A program made the position numbers and the translations under genes. Below, one piece after another: positions 42,930 to 51,313 of a stretch of 64,000 nucleotides of DNA (its first letter is position 1; the number at the start of each line of letters is the position of its first letter). Origin of the DNA: Halorubrum sp. BOL3-1. Lineage in GTDB: Archaea; Halobacteriota; Halobacteria; Halobacteriales; Haloferacaceae. A model generated the notes under the pieces. The model searched no databases. It was not told the origin of the DNA and saw only the letters and a list, made by a program, of their open reading frames with translations. Where the stretch lies: positions 744,001-808,000 of the forward strand of contig NZ_CP034692.1 of assembly GCF_004114375.1 (NCBI RefSeq). Direction: 5' to 3'.

Positions 42930-42945
42930 GTGTCCCACGCGACAC
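42930..42945. promoter_or_regulatory. GTGTC...GACAC palindrome upstream of geranylgeranyl reductase
   Basis: GTGTCCCACGCGACAC lies 51 bases before the start at 42879. It differs from the 39529-39544 site at only two central bases, and both keep the outer GTGTC/GACAC arms. An ATATA-type box follows at 42956-42961 on the same side. Confidence 0.4.
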
Positions 42946-42985
42946 GATTCGGGAGATATACCGACTCCCTCCGGGGACGTGCCGC

Positions 42986-44086
42986 CTATTCCTCGGTTTC
43001 GTAGTTTTCGCCCGCGGCCTCCGGGAGCCGAGTCCGGCCGACCAGGGCGAGGACGACGATTACCACCACGAACGGCGCGATCCTGATGAGCTGGCGGGGG
43101 ATCCCGATCCCCTGGAGCTGGAGGACGGTCTGGACCGCGTCGAGCCCCGCGAACAGCATCGTCGAGAGGAACGCGCCGACCGGGTTGTAGTTGCCGAACA
43201 GGTACGCCACGATGGCGATGAACCCCTTCCCGTTGACCATCGTCGGGCCGTTGCCGGTGAACTGTCCCAGATCGAGCGACAGCGCGGCGCCGCCCATCCC
43301 GGCGAGCACACCGGAGATGATCACCGCCGCGTACCGGACGCGGGTGACGCTCACGCCGGCGGTGTCGAGCGCCCGCGGGTTCTCGCCGCTGGCGCGGATC
43401 CACCGCCCGAACGCCGTCCGCTCGAAGACGTACCACGACAGGAACACCGCAGCGAACAGCATGTACACCGACGGGGACGCCGAGAAGAGCGCGCCGAAGA
43501 ACGGGAGCTCCGCGAACACCGGGACGTAGATCGACGGCGACGTCGCGACGGTCGGCGTGTTCGGGCTGCCGTAGATCACCTGCGAGGCGAACGGCGCGAG
43601 CCCCAAGGCGATGAGCCAGACCGCCAGCCCCGCGATGATCTGGTCCGCGCGGAACTTGATCGTCACGACGGCGAACAGCCCGGCGAGCAGCGTGCTCGCG
43701 AGCACGCCGCCGGCGAAGCCGACCCAGACGCCCCCGGTGAGGTCTGCGACGTAGATGGCGCCGAACGCGGAGATGATGAGCAGCCCCTCCAGCCCGATGT
43801 TGATCACGCCGGACTTCTCCGCGAAGATCCCGCCGAGGGCGGCGAACGCGATCGGGACGGAGAGCCGCAACGCGGCCGCGAGCGTGTTCTCGCTCGTGAG
43901 CACGTCCGCGAGCGTCCCGGCCAGCGACTCCGGGAACAGGAACCCGGCGAGGAGCAGCGCGACCACCGACGCGACGGTCGTCGCGGCGAAGATCGCGCGC
44001 GTCGTGTGGCGCTCGAAGAGGCTCCCCTCCTCCGCGACGGTCGTCTCCCCGTCGGCGCCGGCGCCGTCCGCAGTGGCGTCACTCAT
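42986..44086 (-). CDS. ABC transporter permease, BMP/nucleoside type (second permease)
   Basis: 366 residues from MSDATADGAGADGE (ATG at 44086). About eight to ten membrane segments follow an acidic N-terminus. AFAALGGIFAEKSGVINIGLEGLLIISAFGAI, read in parts near 90-120, is the characteristic motif of BPD_transp_2 permeases of the BMP-dependent nucleoside importers, and EGNPRALDTAGVSVTRVRY-like residues (here GENPRALDTAGVSV) mark the ATPase-coupling loop. It overlaps the first permease by 8 bases, so it is the last gene of the operon. Confidence 0.9.
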   Translation of the reverse strand: MSDATADGAGADGETTVAEEGSLFERHTTRAIFAATTVASVVALLLAGFLFPESLAGTLADVLTSENTLAAALRLSVPIAFAALGGIFAEKSGVINIGLEGLLIISAFGAIYVADLTGGVWVGFAGGVLASTLLAGLFAVVTIKFRADQIIAGLAVWLIALGLAPFASQVIYGSPNTPTVATSPSIYVPVFAELPFFGALFSASPSVYMLFAAVFLSWYVFERTAFGRWIRASGENPRALDTAGVSVTRVRYAAVIISGVLAGMGGAALSLDLGQFTGNGPTMVNGKGFIAIVAYLFGNYNPVGAFLSTMLFAGLDAVQTVLQLQGIGIPRQLIRIAPFVVVIVVLALVGRTRLPEAAGENYETEE

Positions 44087-45350
44087 CGGTCTCACCCCCG
44101 TCGTCGCCGGCGGCACCGTCGCCGGTCACGACCCCGCCGTCGGTCGCGGCCGCCTCCGGGCCCCGTCCCGATCCGACGCCCGGCAACCCCTTGGCCAGCA
44201 GCCGAAAGAACTCCGGCATCGCCACGAACAGGATGACGAGTCCGCGGAGGACGCCCACCAGCTGCGGCGGCACGTCGGTCGCGAACTGGACGACCGTGGT
44301 CCCGCTCTTCAACACGCCGAACAGCAGCGCGGCGATCCCGACCCCGAGCGGGTTGTTGCCGGCGAGGATCGAGACGGTGATTCCGTCGAACCCGTACGAA
44401 GGGATCCCCGTCTGGAACGTCCCGAGCACCATCATCACGTACATCGCGCCGGCGACGCCGCCGAGCGCGCCAGAAAGCCCTAAGCTCGCGACGACGGTGC
44501 GCTCGGCGTCGACGCCCCCATACTCCGCGGCATCGGGCTGGACACCGCTCGTGCGTACGTCGTACCCGAACGCCGTGTGTTCGAGGACGTAGTACAGCGC
44601 CGCGACCGCGAGGAGCCCGAACGCGAGCGCGACGAGCGAGAAGTCCTGCCGGCCCCCGAACAGCACGGCGGGGAACCGGGCGAACTCCGGGAGGGGGACG
44701 GTCTGGTTCGCGGCGCTGTTCGGGTCCTTGAAGATCCCGCTGACGAGGTACAACGCGACCCCGGTCGCGATGAAGTTGAGCATGATCGTCGTGATCACCT
44801 CGTTGGCGTCGGCGTACGCCTTCAGCACGCCCGGTACCGCGCCGTACAGCCCACCGAACGTCGCGCCGACGAGGACGCCGAAAGGGATCAACACGACGGT
44901 GCCGAGGGCCCCGGACACGAACGACGACGCCCACGAGACGCCGAGTGCGGTCGCCAGCGCGCCGACGACCATCTGGCCCTGCGTCCCGATGTTGAAGATC
45001 CCGGCGCGGAACGCGAGCGCGACCGAGAGCCCGGTGAAAAGCAGCAGCGTCGTCTCGCGGAGCGTGACGGAGAATTGCCCGTCCGGCGACCAGCCGCCGC
45101 TCAGCGGGTCACCGAGAGCCCCGAGGAACAGGCGGTCGAAGACGACGACGGGGTCGTAACAGAAGCCGATACCGAGGTAGTAGACCGCCTCGCCCGCGGT
45201 ACACGTCGTCATCCGGCCGGCCACGAGGACCAGGACCGCCCCGAGGAGGACGGAGAGGACGAGCGCCGCGGTACTGATCAGGATCCGCTCGGTCGCGGAC
45301 GCCTCGACGAGCCGTTCGAGCGCGTCCCGCGCGCGGTCGGCGGCGCTCAC
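44079..45350 (-). CDS. ABC transporter permease, BMP/nucleoside type (first permease)
   Basis: 423 residues. The first ~70 residues hold one segment and an external loop with two Cys (TTCTAGEAVYYLGIGFCYDP). The permease core follows with LALAFRAGIFNIGTQGQMVVGALAT-type motif (here SVALAFRAGIFNIGTQGQMVVG, about 115-135) and the coupling loop YDVRTSGVQPDAAEYGGVD. The C-terminus is low-complexity and acidic. It overlaps the ATPase gene by 4 bases and the second permease by 8, giving a tightly coupled operon. Confidence 0.9.
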   Translation of the reverse strand: MSAADRARDALERLVEASATERILISTAALVLSVLLGAVLVLVAGRMTTCTAGEAVYYLGIGFCYDPVVVFDRLFLGALGDPLSGGWSPDGQFSVTLRETTLLLFTGLSVALAFRAGIFNIGTQGQMVVGALATALGVSWASSFVSGALGTVVLIPFGVLVGATFGGLYGAVPGVLKAYADANEVITTIMLNFIATGVALYLVSGIFKDPNSAANQTVPLPEFARFPAVLFGGRQDFSLVALAFGLLAVAALYYVLEHTAFGYDVRTSGVQPDAAEYGGVDAERTVVASLGLSGALGGVAGAMYVMMVLGTFQTGIPSYGFDGITVSILAGNNPLGVGIAALLFGVLKSGTTVVQFATDVPPQLVGVLRGLVILFVAMPEFFRLLAKGLPGVGSGRGPEAAATDGGVVTGDGAAGDDGGETDE

Positions 45351-47002
45351 GTCCGCTCACCGTCCGTGGCGTCCGTCTGCGCGTCCGAATCCGTCTGCGC
45401 GTCCGAATCCGTCTGCTCGTTTGGGTCCGTCCGACCGTTCGGGTCGACTTCGTCCGCGTCCCCTACGTCTGGACCGCCGCCGTCGTCGCCGGGGCGCTCT
45501 CCGGCCATCAGTAGGCCGAGCTCCTCCTCGGTCGTCTCCTCGGGGTCGACCACGTCGATGAACCCCCCCTCGTAGACGACCGCGAGACGGTCGGAGAGGC
45601 CCTGTACCTCCTCCAGCTTCGAGGAGACGAGGAGGACTGCCACGCCCTGGCGACGGAGCTCCAAGAGCCGCTCGTGGATGAACTCGATCGAGCCGATGTC
45701 GACGCCCCGAGTCGGGTGCGAGGCCACCACGAGTTCGGGGTCGCGCTCGAACTCCCGCCCGACGATGAACTTCTGCTGATTCCCCCCGGAGAGGGACTCC
45801 GCGTCGGCGTCGGCGTCCGGCGGTCGCACGTCGTACTCCTCGATGATCGACTCAGCGTGGCCGCGCGTCGCCGGCCAGTCTATCCGGCCGTTCGGTCCCA
45901 GTTCGGGGCCGTGTTGGCTGCCTAGCAGGGCGTTCTCGACGAGGTCGAACTCCATCACCAGTCCCCGTTCCTGCCGGTCCTCGGGGATGTACGCCATCCC
46001 GGCGTCGATCCGGTCTCGGCGCGACGCCGTCGTGACGTCTTCGCCCCGGAAGCGTATCTCGCCCTCGTCGGGCACTCCCAGCCCGGTCAGCGCCTCGACG
46101 AGCTCCGTCTGGCCGTTGCCGTCCACGCCGGCGATCCCGAACACCTCGCCGGCCCGGACCTCGAAGGAGACGCCGTCGACCGCCCGGACCCCGCGGTCGT
46201 CCTCGACGACGACGTCCGAGACCGCAGCGACGACGTCGCCCGTCTCGGCGGGCTCGCGGTCGACCTCCAAGAGGACCTCGCGGCCGACCATCAGCTCTGC
46301 GAGCCCCTCGCGGGTGGTCGCGTCGGCGTCGACGGTCCCGACCTTCCGGCCGTCCCGGAGGACGCTGATCTCGTCGGCCGCGCGCATCGCCTCGCCCAGC
46401 TTGTGGGTGATGAAGATGATCGTCTTCCCCTGGTCGGTGAGCTCCGCCAGCACCGTGAACAGGTCGTCGACTTCCTGCGGCGTCAACACGGCGGTCGGCT
46501 CGTCTAAGATCAGGGTGTCGGCGCCGCGGTACAGCGCCTTCAGGATCTCGACGCGCTGTTGCTCGCCGACGGAGACGTCCTCGATCCGCGCGTCCGGGTC
46601 GACGTCGAACCCGTAGCGGTCGGCGAGGTCGACGACGGCCTCGCGGGCCGCGTCCCGGTCGACCGCGAGCCCGCCCCACTTCCGCGGCTCGCTACCGAGC
46701 GTGACGTTCTCGGTGACGGTCATCGGGTCCACGAGCATGAAGTGCTGGTGGATCATCCCGATCCCGGCGTCGATCGCGTCGCGCGGCGAGTCGAACGCGC
46801 GCGGCTCGCCGTCGAGCCGAACCTCCCCCGACGTGGGCTCGTAGAGGCCGTAGAGCACGTTCATCAACGTCGTCTTGCCGGCCCCGTTCTCGCCCAAGAG
46901 GGCATGGACGGTGCCACGTTCGACTTCGAGGTCGACGTCGTCGTTCGCCACGACCCCCGGGAACCGCTTGGTGATCCCGTCGAGGTGGACAGCTGAGGCC
47001 AT
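45347..47002 (-). CDS. ABC transporter ATPase with two ABC domains, BMP/nucleoside type
   Basis: 551 residues: two tandem ABC domains as in sugar/nucleoside importers. The first has Walker A ALLGENGAGKTT (about 35-46), signature VGEQQRVEI and Walker B TLILDEPTAVLT. The second has a degenerate Walker A (FGIAGVDGNGQTEL), signature LSGGNQQKFIVG and LVVASHPTRGVD in place of the Walker B Glu, as usual for this family. The tail repeats TDSDAQTDSDAQTD. A GAGGAG ribosome site and a CATATTC box lie upstream. Its binding protein is not adjacent but at 56.4-57.6 kb. Confidence 0.92.
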   Translation of the reverse strand: MASAVHLDGITKRFPGVVANDDVDLEVERGTVHALLGENGAGKTTLMNVLYGLYEPTSGEVRLDGEPRAFDSPRDAIDAGIGMIHQHFMLVDPMTVTENVTLGSEPRKWGGLAVDRDAAREAVVDLADRYGFDVDPDARIEDVSVGEQQRVEILKALYRGADTLILDEPTAVLTPQEVDDLFTVLAELTDQGKTIIFITHKLGEAMRAADEISVLRDGRKVGTVDADATTREGLAELMVGREVLLEVDREPAETGDVVAAVSDVVVEDDRGVRAVDGVSFEVRAGEVFGIAGVDGNGQTELVEALTGLGVPDEGEIRFRGEDVTTASRRDRIDAGMAYIPEDRQERGLVMEFDLVENALLGSQHGPELGPNGRIDWPATRGHAESIIEEYDVRPPDADADAESLSGGNQQKFIVGREFERDPELVVASHPTRGVDIGSIEFIHERLLELRRQGVAVLLVSSKLEEVQGLSDRLAVVYEGGFIDVVDPEETTEEELGLLMAGERPGDDGGGPDVGDADEVDPNGRTDPNEQTDSDAQTDSDAQTDATDGERT

Positions 47003-47185
47003 TGTCTAATCTCCTCTGGTTCAAGCGCGACTGAATATGTTTGGATACGGGTCGGACGGTTCGCGGCGCGACGGCGGTCGGTTGCCTCGGTGACGGACAG
47101 GCTTTATTTTCGTCCGCGTCACAGGTGTCTGCCGTGACCTCACAAACGAACCGCCCGCCGTCGCGACGCGTCCAAGAGGCCGCTC

Positions 47186-47422
47186 GTGGTTGACGTCGAA
47201 CGGAGTAAGGGTCGTGCGAGGGTAGCCCTCGGCGCGTCGGTGCTGTCGGCGGCGGGCGCACTCGCCTGGTTCTGGTACCGGGGTGACTCAATCACGGGAT
47301 TCGGATTGGCCGCTCTCCTGACGGCCGCCGGTTACTGGGAGTACAGGCGACGGATCGCCGACGTGCGTCGGGCAGCGCGAACGGAGGCGGACGCGGAACG
47401 TCGTCGACGGGACCGCGAGTAA
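47186..47422 (+). CDS. Small membrane protein, possibly frameshifted at its start
   Basis: 78 residues from a GTG at 47186, with two hydrophobic segments (VALGASVLSAAGALAWFWYRG and ITGFGLAALLTAAGYWEY) and a basic tail RRRIADVRRAARTEADAERRRRDRE. No family is recognised. A clear TTTATTTT box at 47102-47109 points to a start near the GTG at 47134, whose frame (TSQTNRPPSRRVQEAARG) stops at 47191-47193 in an overlapping frame. Joining both would need a one-base correction near 47185. So either the short protein is real or the 5' end has a frame error. Confidence 0.5.
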   Translation: MVDVERSKGRARVALGASVLSAAGALAWFWYRGDSITGFGLAALLTAAGYWEYRRRIADVRRAARTEADAERRRRDRE

Positions 47423-47575
47423 CTGGTACTCTCGGCTGCGGAGTCGGCTGATCGCCGACGACGACGCCCGAGGAGGTGGTAGTGTGAATCGCTACGTCGA
47501 GTGTTGGTTTCGGCGTCGGATCGGCGCAGATCGAAACGTACCGTTATTTCATTCATGAGGTTTATTTCACCACAA

Positions 47576-47583
47576 ATTTATAA
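47576..47583 (+). promoter_or_regulatory. Promoter of the peptide-transport operon
   Basis: ATTTATAA lies 24-31 bases before the ATG at 47607 in a locally AT-rich stretch (47541-47583), a textbook leaderless haloarchaeal promoter. Confidence 0.65.
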
Positions 47584-47606
47584 GCCTCGTTTCGCAATAG
47601 CGTTCC

Positions 47607-49301
47607 ATGTCAGCAGATGGCACGACCGGACGGAGAGAGTTCCTGAGCAAAGCCGGCTCGACGGCCGGCGTCGTCGGACTCACGAGTCTCGCCGGGTGCG
47701 GCGAGAACGACTCGGAAGGTAACGGCTCGGACGGTTCGGACGGTTCGGACGGGTCGGACGGCTCGGAGAACCTCGGCGACCCGCTCCCGACGTACACGTA
47801 CCTGAACAACGCACAGAGCTACAACCCGCCCCGTCACGACGCGATCAACCTCATCGCGAACCAGTTCGGCGAGCTGGGGTTCGACATGGATGTCGAGGTC
47901 TTGGAGTGGGGAACCCTGTTCAACCGCGTGGACGTCGAGTACGACTACGACTTCTCGACGTGGCACACGTTCTTCACCATCGACCCCGTCCTGGAGCTGA
48001 GTACGACGATGTACTCGGAGAACACGAGCGAGGGCGACGGGAACTTTGCCGGCTACGAGAACCCGGACGCCGACGAACTGATGGACCAGTACCTCGTCGA
48101 ACCCGATTCGGACGCTCGGATCGACCTCGTCCACGAGCTCCAACAGACGCTGATGGACGACCTGCCGCAGATGCCGGTCGTCGACATGCCCGACATCGCG
48201 GCGTTCAACAACAACCAAGTCGACAACTGGGAGCAGGAGCTCGAACTGGGGTATAACTCCTACTGGACGATGATCAACCTGGAGATGCAGGGCGACGAGA
48301 CCACCCTGAAAGGGTACTGGCCCGAGACGCTCTCCACGATGAACGTCCTCGGCCACAACGACGAGAACAAACACACCTACCAGTTCGCGGTGATGTACGA
48401 CACGCTCCTCCGTCTCAACGGCGACGGCGAGTTCGACACGGAGGTGAGCCTGGCCACGGACTACGAGCGGGTCGACGAGACCACCTTCGAGTACACGATC
48501 CGGACGGACCACTCGTTCCACGACGGCGAGGACCTCACGGCTGAGGACGTAGCGTTCACGTACAACTACATCAACGACAACGAGGTGCCGCTGTTCTCGG
48601 TCCAGGCCGGCTTCCTCGAGGGAGCCGAGGTCGTCGACGACAGCACGGTCCGGGTCAACCTCTCCGAACCGCTCGGGCCGTTCAACCGGCTGGTGGCGAC
48701 GCAGCTCCCGATCCTCCCCGAACACCAGTGGGCGGACCGCGACGAACCGAGCCAGGTGAACGTCCAGGAGCCGGTCGGCTCCGGTCCACTCCAGTTCGAC
48801 TACTGGGAGAAGGGTAGCGAGTTCGGCCTCACGAGCTTCGACGAACACTTCGCATCGGTCGACTTCGAGGACCGTTACTGGCGGATCATCCCGGAGGCGT
48901 CGACGGTCTGGTCCAACCTGCTCGACGGGACGCTCAACTACGAGCCGTTCGGGCGGATCGACCGCCAGCTCGACGAGAACCGCGACGCGGACAACATCTC
49001 CGTCGAGACACAGCCCGCGACCTCGTTCTGGCACTGTACGCCCAACGAGCGGACGGACGGGCTCGATGACCCGGCGGTCCGGAAGGCCGCGTACAACGCG
49101 ATCCCGCGCACGTCGATCGTCGACCAGATCCTGTTCGGCGTCCCCGAGCCCGGGTTCAACGTCGTTTCGCCGGCGTTCGGCCCTCTCCACGCCGAGGACG
49201 TCACGACGTACGAGGACAGTGTCGAGACGGGCCGTCAGCGGCTCCAGGACGCCGGGTACACGTACGACGACGAGGGGCTGGTCCACTTCCCGGCGGAGTG
49301 A
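47607..49301 (+). CDS. Family-5 (peptide-type) substrate-binding lipoprotein with circularly permuted order
   Basis: 564 residues. Tat lipoprotein signal GRREFLSKAG then LTSLAGC (lipid-bearing Cys31) and a Ser/Asp/Gly linker. The order of family segments is swapped. Residues ~60-230 look like the usual C-terminal part of DppA/OppA proteins (MDVEVLEWGTLFNRV, NFAGYENPDADELM, QQTLMDDLPQMPVVDMP). Residues ~231-564 look like the usual N-terminal part and middle (MYDTLLRLNGDGEF, TFEYTIRTDHSFHDGEDLTAEDVAFTY, LPEHQW, PVGSGPLQF, DPAVRKAAYNAIPR), ending at RQRLQDAGY, where normal members continue into the C-lobe. It heads a dppBCDF operon; ligand unknown. Confidence 0.88.
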   Translation: MSADGTTGRREFLSKAGSTAGVVGLTSLAGCGENDSEGNGSDGSDGSDGSDGSENLGDPLPTYTYLNNAQSYNPPRHDAINLIANQFGELGFDMDVEVLEWGTLFNRVDVEYDYDFSTWHTFFTIDPVLELSTTMYSENTSEGDGNFAGYENPDADELMDQYLVEPDSDARIDLVHELQQTLMDDLPQMPVVDMPDIAAFNNNQVDNWEQELELGYNSYWTMINLEMQGDETTLKGYWPETLSTMNVLGHNDENKHTYQFAVMYDTLLRLNGDGEFDTEVSLATDYERVDETTFEYTIRTDHSFHDGEDLTAEDVAFTYNYINDNEVPLFSVQAGFLEGAEVVDDSTVRVNLSEPLGPFNRLVATQLPILPEHQWADRDEPSQVNVQEPVGSGPLQFDYWEKGSEFGLTSFDEHFASVDFEDRYWRIIPEASTVWSNLLDGTLNYEPFGRIDRQLDENRDADNISVETQPATSFWHCTPNERTDGLDDPAVRKAAYNAIPRTSIVDQILFGVPEPGFNVVSPAFGPLHAEDVTTYEDSVETGRQRLQDAGYTYDDEGLVHFPAE

Positions 49302-49352
49302 CCAGACTCACAAGCATGAACCACGTTCAATCGACCTTCCGTGTGACTGCCC

Positions 49353-50330
49353 ATGAGTAAGGCAAGCTTCGTCGTTCGACGGCTCCTCCAGCTCGGGGTG
49401 ACCATCTGGGCGGTCGGAACGGCGCTGTTCTTCCTGTTCCGTCTGATGCCCGGCGATCCGACCTCGTTCGTGGTCTCCTCACAGATGACGCCGGAGGCCA
49501 GAGACCGTATCATCGCGAGCTACGGTCTCGACCAGCCGATGCACGTCCAGTACGTACGGTACATCCAGAACGCGCTCACGCTGGACTTCGGGCAGTCGTT
49601 CCACTCAAACCAGCCGGTCCAGGACGTGATCTGGACGTATCTCCCGAACACCCTGGTACTCATGTTGAGCGCGTTCGTCGTCGCATATATTCTGGGTATC
49701 TCCCTCGGGGTCCTGACCGGCTGGTACCGTGGCTCCCGGTTCGAGAAGTCGACCGTCGTCACCGCGCTGACGGCTCGCAGCGTCCCGACGTTCTACGTCG
49801 GACTGATCGTGTTGTGGGTCTTCGGTGCGACGTTCGACGTCATCCCGATGAGTGGGATGACGACGGCAGGCCAGGACACCGGTTCCTTCCTGAGCATGGT
49901 CACGTCGGTCGACTTCTTCCAGCACCTCGTCGCGCCGGCCGCCGTGCTGGCGTTCTACTATATGGGCTACCCCCTACTGATCATGCGGTCGAGTATGATG
50001 GAGGTGCTCTCGGAGGACTTCATCGACGTCTGCCGCGCGAAGGGGCTCTCCGAACGGGCGATAATGTTCAAACACGCAGCCCGTAACGCGATGTTGCCGA
50101 TCCTCACCGCGGCGGCGATCGCGCTCGGCTACGCGGTCGGCGGGAGCGTGCTCATCGAGACGGTGTTCGCTTGGCCGGGCATCGGTCGAGAGATGGTCCG
50201 GGCGGTGCTGCGGCGCGACTTCCCGGTCGCGCAGGGGACCTTCATGGTGCTCGCCGGTACGATCATCACCCTGAATTTCCTGGCCGACCTCCTGTACGGC
50301 TACCTCGACCCGCGGGTTACCTACGACTGA
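49353..50330 (+). CDS. dppB: Peptide ABC transporter permease DppB type
   Basis: 325 residues with six membrane segments and the long outer loop typical of DppB/OppB (RLMPGDPTSFVVSSQMTPEARDRI, then YGLDQPMHVQYVRYIQNALTLDFGQSF, read in parts). The ATPase-coupling EAA loop is EDFIDVCRAKGLSERAIMFKHAARNAMLP near residues 220-248. It starts 51 bases after the binding-protein gene and ends 2 bases before dppC. Confidence 0.92.
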   Translation: MSKASFVVRRLLQLGVTIWAVGTALFFLFRLMPGDPTSFVVSSQMTPEARDRIIASYGLDQPMHVQYVRYIQNALTLDFGQSFHSNQPVQDVIWTYLPNTLVLMLSAFVVAYILGISLGVLTGWYRGSRFEKSTVVTALTARSVPTFYVGLIVLWVFGATFDVIPMSGMTTAGQDTGSFLSMVTSVDFFQHLVAPAAVLAFYYMGYPLLIMRSSMMEVLSEDFIDVCRAKGLSERAIMFKHAARNAMLPILTAAAIALGYAVGGSVLIETVFAWPGIGREMVRAVLRRDFPVAQGTFMVLAGTIITLNFLADLLYGYLDPRVTYD

Positions 50331-50332
50331 CA

Positions 50333-51313
50333 ATGGCAACACAAGACGAATCCACGATATTCGGCGACATCGAGGACGGAGAGTCCGAGGCCGACGAGAG
50401 CGTCGACCGCTGGCGGCGGACCGCACGGCTGTGGCGCGAGACGCTCGCAGAGCAGTGGCAGATGCTCACCAACGACCTCATGGTCCGGCTCGCGATGTTG
50501 ACGATCGGCTTCTTTGCGGCCGTGGCCGTGTTGGCGCCGGTGATCGCGCCGTATCCGCCCTTAGAGCGTCTCTACCAGGGTGACGCGGGCGTCATCATCG
50601 AGAAGTGGGCCGAGCCGTCGTTCACGTCCGCGGAGTCCGACTACCTGCTCGGGACGACCGCCGAGGGGTTCGACATCTTCAGCCAGCTCGTGTACGGCTC
50701 GCGGGCGGCGCTTTTAGTCGGCCTCCTCGCCGCGGTGTTCACCGCGGGTATCGGCACGCTCGTCGGTCTCACCGCCGGGTACTACGGTGGACGGGTCGAC
50801 GATGTGTTGATGCGGATCGTCGACTTCTTGTACGGGATGCCGCTGCTCCCCACGGTGATCGTGCTGGTCGCGCTGCTCGGGCCGAGCCTCTGGAACATCA
50901 TCCTGGCCATCATCGTTCTCCAGTGGCGGGCGACAGCCCGCGTGATCCGGTCGCAGGCGCTTTCGCTGCGCGAGCGGCCGTTCGTGAAGGCTGCGCAGGT
51001 CGCGGGTGCGAGCGACTGGCACATCATATCCAGACACCTCGCCCCCAACGTGTTGCCGATGTCGTTCCTCTACGGCGCGTTCGCCATCGCGTGGGCGATC
51101 CTCGCGGAGGCGGGCGTCTCGTTCATCGGGCTCGGCGACCCGGACACGGTCTCGTGGGGGACGATGCTCCAGTCGTCGCGCGCCTACGCCGCGCTCGACT
51201 TCGGCGCGTGGTGGTGGTTTGTGCCGCCGGGCATCTGTATCGGCCTCGTGGTCATCAGCGGGTTCCTGATCGGCCGCGGATACGAGGAAATCACGAACCC
51301 GGAGCTGAGATAG
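50333..51313 (+). CDS. dppC: Peptide ABC transporter permease DppC type
   Basis: 326 residues from the ATG at 50333 (MATQDESTIFGDIED). A soluble N-terminus (~45 residues) precedes six membrane segments. The segment LLGTTAEGFDIFSQLVYGSRAALLVGL is the D/N-rich family motif, and the coupling loop is RPFVKAAQVAGASDWHIISRHLAPNVLP. VSFIGLGDPDTVSWGTML near the end is diagnostic of DppC. It abuts dppD with no gap. Confidence 0.92.
   Translation: MATQDESTIFGDIEDGESEADESVDRWRRTARLWRETLAEQWQMLTNDLMVRLAMLTIGFFAAVAVLAPVIAPYPPLERLYQGDAGVIIEKWAEPSFTSAESDYLLGTTAEGFDIFSQLVYGSRAALLVGLLAAVFTAGIGTLVGLTAGYYGGRVDDVLMRIVDFLYGMPLLPTVIVLVALLGPSLWNIILAIIVLQWRATARVIRSQALSLRERPFVKAAQVAGASDWHIISRHLAPNVLPMSFLYGAFAIAWAILAEAGVSFIGLGDPDTVSWGTMLQSSRAYAALDFGAWWWFVPPGICIGLVVISGFLIGRGYEEITNPELR

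Noticed and set aside
42986-47002. Sugar (ribose/xylose type) ABC importer
   Set aside because: The two-domain ATPase alone would allow this, but the permease motif (GVINIGLEG and GIFNIGTQGQ) and the BMP lipoprotein nearby fit nucleoside-type importers better.
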